A DNA stretch of 64,000 bases, from assembly GCF_003583405.1 (NCBI RefSeq), contig NZ_QXEC01000011.1, positions 141,085 to 205,084 of the forward strand, given 5' to 3'. The stretch comes from Micromonospora radicis (GTDB lineage: Bacteria > Actinomycetota > Actinomycetes > Mycobacteriales > Micromonosporaceae). Position 1 is the first letter of the stretch. Each line of letters begins with the position of its first letter. A model generated the notes under the pieces. That model worked only from the letters and a program-made list of their open reading frames with translations, ran no database searches and had not been told where the DNA came from. The position numbers and the translations under genes were made by a program. Positions 15,505 through 23,077 of the stretch are shown here, one piece after another.

Positions 15505-17355
15505 ATGACCATCGAACTGGGCATCGCGCTGGACCTGTCCGGCGCCGACGGCGATCCGGCGGTGCTGGCCGACCTGGCCCGGCGGGCGGAGTCGGCGGGC
15601 CTGGACCTCGTCGTGATCGACGACTCCGGCCGGCAGCCCCAACCGGGGCTCGACCCGTGGACGACGGCCGTCTGGCTGGCCGGCCGGACCACGCACATCC
15701 CGATCGCGGTGGCTCCGGCGACGAACGCCACCGACCCGCCCGAGACCGGACAGCCGTACCCGTCGGTCGTGGCGAAGGCACACCAGAGCCTCGACGTGCT
15801 GGCCGGTAGCCGGCTGGTCGCCGCGCAGGCGGGTTGGACGCTCGCGTCACCGGATGCCGGAATCGACCAGATCCGCCGCCTCGCGGAGGCGGGCGCGCCG
15901 GTGGTGGTGCCCGTGCGGTCCGCGGCGGAGATCGCCCGGCTCGCCGCGCTGGTGGCCGGGGACGGGCGCGGCACGGGCCGCTCCGCCGCGGTGCGGGCAC
16001 GACGTCGAGCGGGCATCGACTACGACGGCGTACCGACGTCGCTGGCCGACGTCGCGGTCGAGCCCGGCGACCCGGCGTACCGCGGGGTCACCTCGACGTA
16101 CCTGCGGGGTGGCGCACCCGGTCTGGTCCTGCGACCGCGCACGCCGGCCGAGGTGGCCGACGCGCTGGCGTTCGCCCGGCGACACCGCCAGCTGCCACTC
16201 GGGATCCGCAGCGGAGGCCACGGCGTCAGCGGTCGCTCCACCAACGACGGCGGACTCGTCATCGACGTCGGCGCGCTCAACGGCATCGAGGTTCTCGACA
16301 CCGAACGGCGGCTGGTCCGGATCGGTCCCGGCGCCACCTGGAAGCAGGTGGCGGCGGAACTCGACCGGTACGGCTGGGCGCTGGGCTCGGGCGACTACGG
16401 CGGCGTCGGCGTCGGCGGGCTGGCCACCGCGGGCGGGATCGGACTGCTGTCCCGCCGACACGGCCTGACGATCGACCGGCTCCGCGCGGTGGAACTGGTG
16501 CTGGCCGACGGCAGCCAGGTACGAGCGTCCAAGGCGGACAACCCCGACCTGTTCTGGGCGGTACGCGGAGCCGGTGCGAACTTCGGCGTGGCCACCGCCT
16601 TCGAGTTCGAGGTCAGCGAGGTCGGCCAGGTCGGTTGGGCGCAACTCGTCCTGGTCAGCACCGACCTGGAGAAGAGCCTGCGCCGCTACGGCGAACTGGC
16701 GAGCGGGGCACCCCGGGACACCACCGTGTTCCTGGTCACCGGGCGGCCCCGGCAGGGCCAGTCGGTGCTCCAGCTGTACGCGATCGTCGACCAGCAGGAC
16801 CCCGACGTGATCGTCGAACGGCTCACCCCGTTCACCGAACTCGGTTCGCTGGTGCAGCAACAGGTGGTGCTCACCCCGTACAAGGAGGTCATGGCGCTGG
16901 CCGCGGACGTCGGGCCGGACGGCCACCACGGCATGGGCGAGCCGGTCTCCCGGTCCGCCTTCCTCCCGGCCCTCACCGACGACTTCGCCCGCGACACCAC
17001 CCGGCTGCTGCGCAGTGGCCTGGTCCACTTCTTCGAACTACGGGCGATGGGCGGGGCGATCACCGACACGCCGGCCGACGAGACCGCGTTCGCCCACCGC
17101 GCACCCGCCTTCCAGGTCACCGCCATGGGTACGGACCAGGGCCGGCTCGACGCGGCCTGGGACGGCCTCGCCGGTCACTTCGACGGCCTCTACCTCAGCT
17201 TCGACACCGACCTACGCCCGCAGCGACTGCACGACGCGTTCCCGCCACGGGTGCTCGCCCGGTTGCGCACGCTCAAACGGCGCTACGACCCGGGCAACCT
17301 GTTCCGGGACAACTTCAACATCGACCCGCAGACGACCGAGGAGCAGACCCGATGA
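15505..17355 (+). CDS. Fusion of an LLM (luciferase-like) domain and a berberine-type FAD oxidase
   Basis: The protein has 616 residues; ATG 15505 has GGAGGG four bases upstream. Residues 1 to ~165 form a shortened luciferase-like half-barrel (MTIELGIALDLSGADGDPAVLADLARRAESAGLDLVVIDD) that lacks the later strands of a full LLM enzyme. Residues ~180-616 are a complete PCMH-type FAD oxidase: RSGGHGVSG (His239 is the likely covalent FAD site), GVGVGGLATAGGIG and the C-terminal berberine motif RYDPGNLFRDNFNI. The second covalent Cys of bicovalent berberine enzymes is replaced by Asp in GSGDYGG. The gene overlaps the following full-length LLM gene (ATGA), so the two enzymes probably act in one pathway. 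The substrate is unknown. Confidence 0.85.
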   Translation: MTIELGIALDLSGADGDPAVLADLARRAESAGLDLVVIDDSGRQPQPGLDPWTTAVWLAGRTTHIPIAVAPATNATDPPETGQPYPSVVAKAHQSLDVLAGSRLVAAQAGWTLASPDAGIDQIRRLAEAGAPVVVPVRSAAEIARLAALVAGDGRGTGRSAAVRARRRAGIDYDGVPTSLADVAVEPGDPAYRGVTSTYLRGGAPGLVLRPRTPAEVADALAFARRHRQLPLGIRSGGHGVSGRSTNDGGLVIDVGALNGIEVLDTERRLVRIGPGATWKQVAAELDRYGWALGSGDYGGVGVGGLATAGGIGLLSRRHGLTIDRLRAVELVLADGSQVRASKADNPDLFWAVRGAGANFGVATAFEFEVSEVGQVGWAQLVLVSTDLEKSLRRYGELASGAPRDTTVFLVTGRPRQGQSVLQLYAIVDQQDPDVIVERLTPFTELGSLVQQQVVLTPYKEVMALAADVGPDGHHGMGEPVSRSAFLPALTDDFARDTTRLLRSGLVHFFELRAMGGAITDTPADETAFAHRAPAFQVTAMGTDQGRLDAAWDGLAGHFDGLYLSFDTDLRPQRLHDAFPPRVLARLRTLKRRYDPGNLFRDNFNIDPQTTEEQTR

Positions 17356-18254
17356 CCGACTACGGACACGACCTCCTGTTCGGCCTGTTCGTCACCCCCG
17401 GCGTGGCGCAGGCGCGGCACGCGCTGGACCTGACGGCGACCGCCGACCGGGCCGGACTGGACCTGGTCACCTTCCAGGACCACCCGTACCAGCCGACGTT
17501 CCTGGACACCTGGACGCTGCTGTCGTACGCCGCCGCGCGTACCGAGCGGGTGCGGTTGAGCGGCAACGTGCTCAGCCTCCCGCTGCGCCCCCCGGGCGTA
17601 CTCGCCCGCGCGGCGGCGTCCCTCGACGTCCTCAGCGGCGGCCGGTTCGAACTCGGCATCGGCGCGGGCGCCTTCTGGGACGGCATCGCCGCGATGGGCG
17701 GCCGACGACTCACCCCGAGCCAGGGCGTCGACGCCCTGCGCGAGGCGATCGCCGTCATCCGGGACCTCTGGGACGTCGACGCCCACGGAGCCGTACGCCA
17801 CGAGGGCCCCTTCTACCCGATGACCGGCGCGAAGCGGGGGCCGAAGCCCGCCCACGACATCGAGGTCTGGGTCGGTTCGTACAAACCCAGGATGCTGGCG
17901 CTCACCGGTGCGGTCGGCGACGGCTGGCTGCCCACCGTGGAGTACCTGCCCGACGGGGTGGCGTCGCTGCCCGGGCACAACGCCCGCATCGACGAGGCCG
18001 CCGTCGCGGCGGGACGGCCGCCCGCCGCGGTCCGGCGTCTGCTGAACGTCATGAACGTACGGTTCTCCCCCACCTCCCGAGGTCTGCTCGACGGCCCGCC
18101 CGGACAGTGGGTCGAGCAGCTCGCCGACCTCGCCCTCACCCACGGTGTCACCGCGTTCCTCATCGGCGGCGACGACCGCACGCTCGCCGAACGGTACGCC
18201 GCCGAGGTCGCGCCGGCCGTCCGGGAACTCGTCGCGCGTGAACGCCGCCGGTGA
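17352..18254 (+). CDS. LLM class flavin-dependent oxidoreductase
   Basis: This 300-residue, full-length luciferase-like barrel starts MTDYGHDLLFGLFVTPGVAQ. It shows FQDHPYQ, the GRFELGIGAGAFW loop and VWVGSYKPRMLALTGAVGDGW, all characteristic of F420/FMN-dependent family members. The start overlaps the stop of the fusion oxidase by four bases, so expression should be coupled and MarR-controlled. Its N-terminal part resembles the truncated LLM domain of the upstream fusion protein. The cofactor (F420 or reduced flavin) is not decided by the sequence. Confidence 0.88.
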   Translation: MTDYGHDLLFGLFVTPGVAQARHALDLTATADRAGLDLVTFQDHPYQPTFLDTWTLLSYAAARTERVRLSGNVLSLPLRPPGVLARAAASLDVLSGGRFELGIGAGAFWDGIAAMGGRRLTPSQGVDALREAIAVIRDLWDVDAHGAVRHEGPFYPMTGAKRGPKPAHDIEVWVGSYKPRMLALTGAVGDGWLPTVEYLPDGVASLPGHNARIDEAAVAAGRPPAAVRRLLNVMNVRFSPTSRGLLDGPPGQWVEQLADLALTHGVTAFLIGGDDRTLAERYAAEVAPAVRELVARERRR

Positions 18255-18454
18255 GGCTGTCTCGGCCGGACGCCGCCACTGGCTCCGGACACCGGTGTAC
18301 CCGGCGGGCGCGCTCTGGGGTGCCACCGGGTCGCCACCCACCTGAGCGAGCAGTCGTTCGGTCTATGCCTGGTGCTGTCGTGCCTGCTCACCCTGCTCAT
18401 GCTCGGTGCGCTCGGCGGGGAGGTCCGGCAGCACCGCACGCGGCGCTCGGGCGG
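18255..18454. other. Short spacer with a possible membrane-peptide fragment
   Basis: One frame ending at TAG 18456-18458 reads HLSEQSFGLCLVLSCLLTLL, a hydrophobic stretch followed by basic residues. No start codon or ribosome-binding site supports it, so it may be a gene remnant or chance. Nothing else was seen. Confidence 0.3.
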
Positions 18455-19363
18455 CTAGCCGCGGGCGTGGGTCTGTACGCGGCGGCGGCGGGCCAGCCAC
18501 ACGACGGCCTCGCCGTACAGCAGCACCACGCCCATGTCCACGGCCAGGCTCACCGTGGACATGTCATCGGAGGCCAGGCGGGTCTCCAGCGTGCCGGTGA
18601 CGACCGCCAGCCCGAACGCGACCACGTTGTTGACCACGTGGAGTCCGATCGCGGCCTCCAGTCCGCCGGTCCGGATCGTCACCACCGCCGTCACCGCGCC
18701 GAAGAAGACCGTGCTGACCATCGCTGCGACGCTGCCGTGACCGTGAGCGAGCCCGAACAACAGCGACGACAGCACGACCCCCGGCCACGGCGACCGGATC
18801 CAGGCCCCGAAGGTCTGCATCAGCCAGCCGCGGAACAGGTACTCCTCGCCGGCGGCCTGCAACGGCACCAGCACCAGCACCGCGGCCAGACCGATCAGGA
18901 TGCGTTCCCAGCCCACCCAGGTACTCTCGACCGCCTCGCCCAACAGGGTCAGCAAGGTGCCACTCAGCGCCAGTACCGGCACGGCGAGCAGCAGGCAGTC
19001 CGCCAGCCAACGCCAGCGCAGCCGACCGGTCACCGACGACACCGTGCCGGCGGGACGGCGCTGCGTCCACCGTGCCGCCAGCAGGGTGAGCGGAATCAGC
19101 AGGCCCAGTGCGACAAGGGTCAACACCAACTCGACCTCGGTCGCCGAGACGCCCGTCAGGTCGGGTGACCAGCCCACGGCCCAGCGGACCGCGCTCACCG
19201 CACCGAATCCGCCCGCCAGGAGTACCGGCAGACCGGTCACGATCAGCAAGGTGCCGAGGACGGGCCGCCACCAGCGGTGCCGGCCGGTCCGGGCGAGCCG
19301 GTGGTAGGGAATCCGGGTGGCCGGCGCCGTCGTGTTCGGCGTCGCGGAAGACGTGATCGACAT
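18455..19363 (-). CDS. CPBP family intramembrane metalloprotease (Abi)
   Basis: From ATG 19363 (MSITSSATPNTTAPATRIPYHRLARTG) the protein has 302 residues and about eight transmembrane helices. The CPBP/Rce1-like active-site motifs are all present: GEEYLFRGW (EExxxR), FGLAHGHG and GLHVVNNVVAF (HxxxN). Such proteases process prenylated proteins or peptides and sometimes bacteriocins in bacteria. It is divergent from the small membrane-anchored gene at 19532 with a 168-base spacer. It stands alone, with no peptide gene nearby, so the substrate cannot be guessed. Confidence 0.88.
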   Translation of the reverse strand: MSITSSATPNTTAPATRIPYHRLARTGRHRWWRPVLGTLLIVTGLPVLLAGGFGAVSAVRWAVGWSPDLTGVSATEVELVLTLVALGLLIPLTLLAARWTQRRPAGTVSSVTGRLRWRWLADCLLLAVPVLALSGTLLTLLGEAVESTWVGWERILIGLAAVLVLVPLQAAGEEYLFRGWLMQTFGAWIRSPWPGVVLSSLLFGLAHGHGSVAAMVSTVFFGAVTAVVTIRTGGLEAAIGLHVVNNVVAFGLAVVTGTLETRLASDDMSTVSLAVDMGVVLLYGEAVVWLARRRRVQTHARG

Positions 19364-19531
19364 GTGAGACAGCTTCTCGGCCGGCGGCCGACGGATCATC
19401 TGGCGGCCGGTTGAATGCCGGCTCTTACTTTCGTCGTACCGGGAGCAGATCGAGATCCGACGAAGCACTGACGACCGCCCGGCCGCGTTCCGGAAGTCTG
19501 TTCGCATCCCGATCACGACGGAGGAACAGCC

Positions 19532-19900
19532 ATGCGTAAGACCGGAATCATCATCACCATCGTGCTCGTCGTCCTGTGCGGCGGTCTCGGCTGGACGGTC
19601 TACCAGATGTACGACCTCGGCAGGGAGCTGCTCGGTGCCGGCGTCACGCGGGACCAGTTCGACGCGCAGCAGGAAGGCACCGCGGAGGCGGCCGTACGGG
19701 CCGCGTTGCCCGATCCGCTGACCGACATCAGCGACAAGGACCTCTATCGCAACGACCCGGGCCGGCAGGGCATGCCGGCCGGTGCCTCGTGTGTCTACTA
19801 CACGATCAAGCCGATCGAGGCTGACGGGCCGGACCTGTGGCGGCTCTGCTTCGTCGACGGCAAGCTCGCCGAGAAGAGCGCCATCACCATCCCGCAGTGA
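19532..19900 (+). CDS. Small membrane-anchored protein related to the C-terminal domain of the downstream kinase
   Basis: The protein has 122 residues: one N-terminal helix (about residues 5-25) and an extracytoplasmic domain. GGAGGAA precedes ATG 19532. The C-terminal pattern, PAGASCVYYTIKP then LWRLCFVDGKLAEKSAI, closely parallels the last ~60 residues of the histidine kinase at 20266 (VPGATCVDYEASL then IYRFCFRDGVLVDKQAF), with both Cys residues conserved. The shape recalls SmpA/OmlA-like small lipoprotein domains, but no lipobox is present. I infer a paralogous sensory or accessory module for the two-component system. A strong hairpin separates the genes. Confidence 0.75.
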   Translation: MRKTGIIITIVLVVLCGGLGWTVYQMYDLGRELLGAGVTRDQFDAQQEGTAEAAVRAALPDPLTDISDKDLYRNDPGRQGMPAGASCVYYTIKPIEADGPDLWRLCFVDGKLAEKSAITIPQ

Positions 19901-20016
19901 CGACGCCGTCCGGGCGTACGACCGGGCCGTCGAGCATGCCGGCGGACCCGGCGCCCGACGGTCGCGGGCCGGGCGAAGCGGCATCGGGCACGCCAGCGAG
20001 AATCGCCGTCTACATC

Positions 20017-20046
20017 GGTCCGTACCGGCCCTGCCCGGTACGGACC
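20017..20046 (+). terminator. Hairpin terminator after the small membrane gene
   Basis: A 12-bp perfect stem (20017-20028 with 20035-20046, extendable by one pair) encloses six bases. It ends the transcript of the gene at 19532 before the kinase unit. Confidence 0.7.
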
Positions 20047-20185
20047 GGGCCCGGCGAACGTGCCCGGCACCGACCGACCCCGACCGGGTCGACCTGCCGG
20101 TACGGACCCCGGGCGGGTTACCAACAGGCACGCGACGCGGTCGCTCGGACCGCCGGCAACGGCTACTGAGAGGTGCGGAGACACC

Positions 20186-20269
20186 GTGATCACGGATGTC
20201 GACGGTCGGAGTCCCGGCCCGGTCATCGGTACGGCGGCACGCCCTGGCGGCCGGACGGCCCGGCGGTGA
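20186..20269 (+). CDS. Possible 27-residue leader peptide coupled to the kinase gene
   Basis: GTG 20186, preceded by GCGGAG at a normal distance, opens a 27-codon frame (VITDVDGRSPGPV...). Its TGA (20267-20269) overlaps the likely kinase start GTG 20266 as GTGA. The kinase itself has no good ribosome-binding site of its own, so coupling through this short frame would explain its translation. The peptide shows no domain. Alternatively, the kinase may start upstream at another codon and this frame may be chance. Confidence 0.4.
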   Translation: MITDVDGRSPGPVIGTAARPGGRTARR

Positions 20270-21870
20270 ACGGATCGTGGGCGGCCCGGACGCTGGCCGG
20301 GCCGTGGGCGGCCCGATGGCGCGAGCGGGTACGCCGAGCCGGGGCATGGCGCCTGGTCTACGAGACCTGCCTGGTGGTGCTGGTGTCGACCGCGGCGACG
20401 TGGGCGGCGGTGGCCGCCGACTGGTATCCACTGGCGCCGTGGCTGGTCGGGTTCTCCACGCCGACCCTGATGCTGCTGCGGTTGAGGTTCCCGCTGGCCG
20501 CGTACGTCAGCGCGGCGCTCGTCGGGCTGGGCACCGGCGGGCAGAGCAGTCTGGTGCTGGCGGTGCTCAGCGCGTCGGTCGGTTACCGCGTCGCCCGATG
20601 GTGGCGGGTCGCCGTCGCCCTGGCCGCGGCGTGGGCCTGCTACCTGGCCTCGATCGGGTTGTGGGAAGGAGAGCTGGACGCCAGGTTGGCCGTCGCGTTC
20701 TCGGCGATGTTCGTGTTGCTGGCGGTCCCACCGGCCGGTGTGGCGCGACTGGTCCGGCGGCGGCGGACGCTCCTGGCGGCGATGCACCAGCGCAACGTGC
20801 AGTTGCACCGCCAGCAGAGTGAGGTCGCCCGGCAGGCGCAGGCCCGCGAGCGGGCCCGGATCGCGCGGGACCTGCACGACTCGCTGGGTCACAAGTTGAC
20901 GCTGATCTCCCTGTACGCCGGGATGCTGCGCACCGCCGACGGGGAGCGGCGGGACGAGGCCACCGACCTGGTACGACAGACCTCCTCGGCGGCGATGACC
21001 GAGCTACGTCAGATCCTCGGCATCCTCGACCAGGGCGACACCCAGCCGTTGGTGCAGCCGCTGACCGGACTGGACGAACTGGCCACGCAGGCGCGTGCCG
21101 CCGGCGCCGACGTGCAGATCCGACGTGAGGGAGAGCCCCGACCGCTGACCCCGCTGACCGAGCACGCGGCGTACCGGGTGATCCAGGAGGGACTGACGAA
21201 CGCGTTGCGGCACGCGCAGGGCGGCGGGGTCGTACTGCTGCTGCGCTACGAACCAGACGCACTGGTCGCCGGGGTGACCAACACCGCCGGGCGACGGTTC
21301 TCGCGGTCGACGTCCCAGCAGGGGCTGCTGGGGCTGGCCGAACGTGTCCGGGTGGCCAACGGCGTGCTGTACCACGGCCCGACTCCCGACGGTGGCTTCC
21401 GGCTGGCGGCCACGCTGCCCTACTCGGGCGGTCAGCCCGCCGCACCCGCCGCCGAGCATCGTGCACCGCCGGGTACCGCGCCCGAGGCCGACTTCACGGC
21501 CCTTGTCGATCGTGACCGCCGCCGTGGCCGGCTCATCCTCGTGGCCACCACGCTCTCCCTCGCCGCCCTGCTGGTGCTGTGCCTGGCCGGGGCCTGGTTG
21601 GCGATGGCCTTCGTCGTCGTCGACCGGGACACCTACGACGCGATCCGGGTCGGCCAACCGGAGCCCGAGGTCCGCGCGCTGCTACCGGACGCCGATGCCG
21701 CGACCGTCGGTGTCGGCGGCGGCCGGGCGGTGCCCGGCGCCACCTGCGTCGACTACGAGGCGTCGCTGCTGGACGAGGGCGGCCCCGGCACCGGGCGGAC
21801 CATCTACCGGTTCTGCTTCCGCGACGGGGTGCTCGTCGACAAGCAGGCATTCCAGGAACAGCGGCCGTGA
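20266..21870 (+). CDS. Sensor histidine kinase (HisKA_3) with an extra C-terminal extracytoplasmic domain
   Basis: The protein has 534 residues from GTG 20266. Five or six N-terminal transmembrane helices (about 25-160) precede a NarL-type kinase core: ERARIARDLHDSLGHKLT with the phospho-acceptor at about His204, the N-box EGLTNALRHA, and GLLGLAERV as the G2 region. The usual DxGxG G1 box is reduced to VTNTAG. After the ATPase domain comes an unusual second membrane helix (about 423-452) and ~80 residues outside the membrane (YDAIRVGQPEPEVRALLPDAD...CVDYEASL...CFRDGVLVDKQAF), similar to the small protein encoded at 19532. It pairs with the response regulator 16 bases downstream. Confidence 0.9.
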   Translation: MNGSWAARTLAGPWAARWRERVRRAGAWRLVYETCLVVLVSTAATWAAVAADWYPLAPWLVGFSTPTLMLLRLRFPLAAYVSAALVGLGTGGQSSLVLAVLSASVGYRVARWWRVAVALAAAWACYLASIGLWEGELDARLAVAFSAMFVLLAVPPAGVARLVRRRRTLLAAMHQRNVQLHRQQSEVARQAQARERARIARDLHDSLGHKLTLISLYAGMLRTADGERRDEATDLVRQTSSAAMTELRQILGILDQGDTQPLVQPLTGLDELATQARAAGADVQIRREGEPRPLTPLTEHAAYRVIQEGLTNALRHAQGGGVVLLLRYEPDALVAGVTNTAGRRFSRSTSQQGLLGLAERVRVANGVLYHGPTPDGGFRLAATLPYSGGQPAAPAAEHRAPPGTAPEADFTALVDRDRRRGRLILVATTLSLAALLVLCLAGAWLAMAFVVVDRDTYDAIRVGQPEPEVRALLPDADAATVGVGGGRAVPGATCVDYEASLLDEGGPGTGRTIYRFCFRDGVLVDKQAFQEQRP

Positions 21871-21886
21871 CCCTACGATGCCAGCG

Positions 21887-22552
21887 ATGGACGAGCCGAT
21901 GATCGAGCCCCTGCGGGTGCTGCTGGCCGACGACGACTCGCTGATCCGCACAGCGATCGACGCGATCCTGCGCCCCGTCACCGACATCGACCTGATCGCG
22001 CAGGCCACCGACGGCCGGGCCGCGGTCAACCTGACGGTGCGACACCAACCGGACGTGGTACTGCTGGACATCCAGATGCCGGCGCTGGACGGCCTGGCCG
22101 CGCTGCGGGAGATCCGACACCTGGCCCCGGCGGTCCACGTGCTGATGCTGACCACCTTCGGCCAGGACGAGTACGTCACGCGGGCCCTCGCCACCGGGGC
22201 GGCGGGCTTCCTACTCAAGGAGTCGGCGGTCGACGAACTCGCGTACGCCATCCGCGCCGCCGCGGCCGGCAACGCCTACCTCTCACCGAAGGTGACCCGT
22301 CAGGTCCTCAACCGGCTGCCCGCCGCGACCGCGCGACCCGAGCAGGACGTGGCCAAGGTCGACACGCTCAGCAGCCGGGAACGCGAAGTCCTGGTCCTGC
22401 TGGCCCAGGGACTGTCCAACGCCGAGATCAGCCAGCAGCTGTTCATCTCCGAGGGAACCGTCAAGACCCACGTGTACCGCGTGTTCGCCAAGATCGGCTG
22501 CGAGAACCGGGTCCAGGCCGCCATGCTCGCCCAACGCTCCGGCCTGCTGTAG
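21887..22552 (+). CDS. NarL/FixJ family response regulator
   Basis: The protein has 221 residues. The receiver domain has LLADDDS (acidic pocket), the phospho-acceptor Asp in VVLLDIQMP (about residue 62), LMLTTFG (conserved Thr) and FLLKES (conserved Lys). A linker leads to a LuxR-type HTH: LSSREREVLVLLAQGLSNAEISQQLFISEGTVKTHVYRVFAKIG. ATG 21887 is used; ATGs at 21878 and 21899 are also in frame. It is the cognate partner of the kinase immediately upstream. Its targets are unknown; the small gene at 19532 and its own operon are obvious candidates. Confidence 0.93.
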   Translation: MDEPMIEPLRVLLADDDSLIRTAIDAILRPVTDIDLIAQATDGRAAVNLTVRHQPDVVLLDIQMPALDGLAALREIRHLAPAVHVLMLTTFGQDEYVTRALATGAAGFLLKESAVDELAYAIRAAAAGNAYLSPKVTRQVLNRLPAATARPEQDVAKVDTLSSREREVLVLLAQGLSNAEISQQLFISEGTVKTHVYRVFAKIGCENRVQAAMLAQRSGLL

Positions 22553-22645
22553 CCCGACGGGACACCGCCGCCAGGCAGGCGGCAGCGAGGGCGCGTCCCG
22601 TCCGGCCTGGGTCGCGTGTTGCCGACGGCTCGTAGCCTGCGGACC

Positions 22646-23077
22646 GTGCCCGACGACCCGCTCAGCTCGCGCCCACCACCCGGGCGAGCGCCCCGTACCT
22701 TGATCACTGTGCTGCTGGTGTTCGGCGTGATGGTGCCCTCCATCCTGGTCCGTGAACTGATCGAGGGTACGACGGGCAGTGACCCGCTCGCGGATCTCGG
22801 GTGGATCGCGGTTCCGATGGCGGCCACGGCCTGGCTCGCGCCGCGCGCCTCCTACCGTCGCCGCGACGCGTCGTGGTGGCTCGCCGGCGGGTTCGGCCGC
22901 TACGTCTTCGTGGTGATCGTTTGGCGGGTAGCCCTCCTGCCCTACCGTGACTGGCCGCCTCGACCCGACGAGGCACCTCGGGCCCGCTGGCTGCGCGAGG
23001 GGCAACAGGCCGGGTTGTGGCACCTGCCGGGGCCACGGGGGCAAGCGGCCGGGGGGCGGGAGGTGATCCCGGCATGA
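22646..23077 (+). CDS. Small hypothetical membrane protein coupled to the LAL regulator
   Basis: This 143-residue protein from GTG 22646 belongs to no recognised family. Two hydrophobic segments (LITVLLVFGVMVPSILV and ADLGWIAVPMAATAWLA) are followed by RYVFVVIVWRVALLPYRDWPPRPDEAPRARW, a third weaker helix with a charged Trp/Pro-rich tail. Its TGA overlaps the ATG of the large LuxR gene (ATGA, 23074-23077), so the two are co-translated. It could be a membrane partner of the regulator or an unrelated passenger. Reasonable codon use and the overlap favour a real gene. Confidence 0.6.
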   Translation: MPDDPLSSRPPPGRAPRTLITVLLVFGVMVPSILVRELIEGTTGSDPLADLGWIAVPMAATAWLAPRASYRRRDASWWLAGGFGRYVFVVIVWRVALLPYRDWPPRPDEAPRARWLREGQQAGLWHLPGPRGQAAGGREVIPA

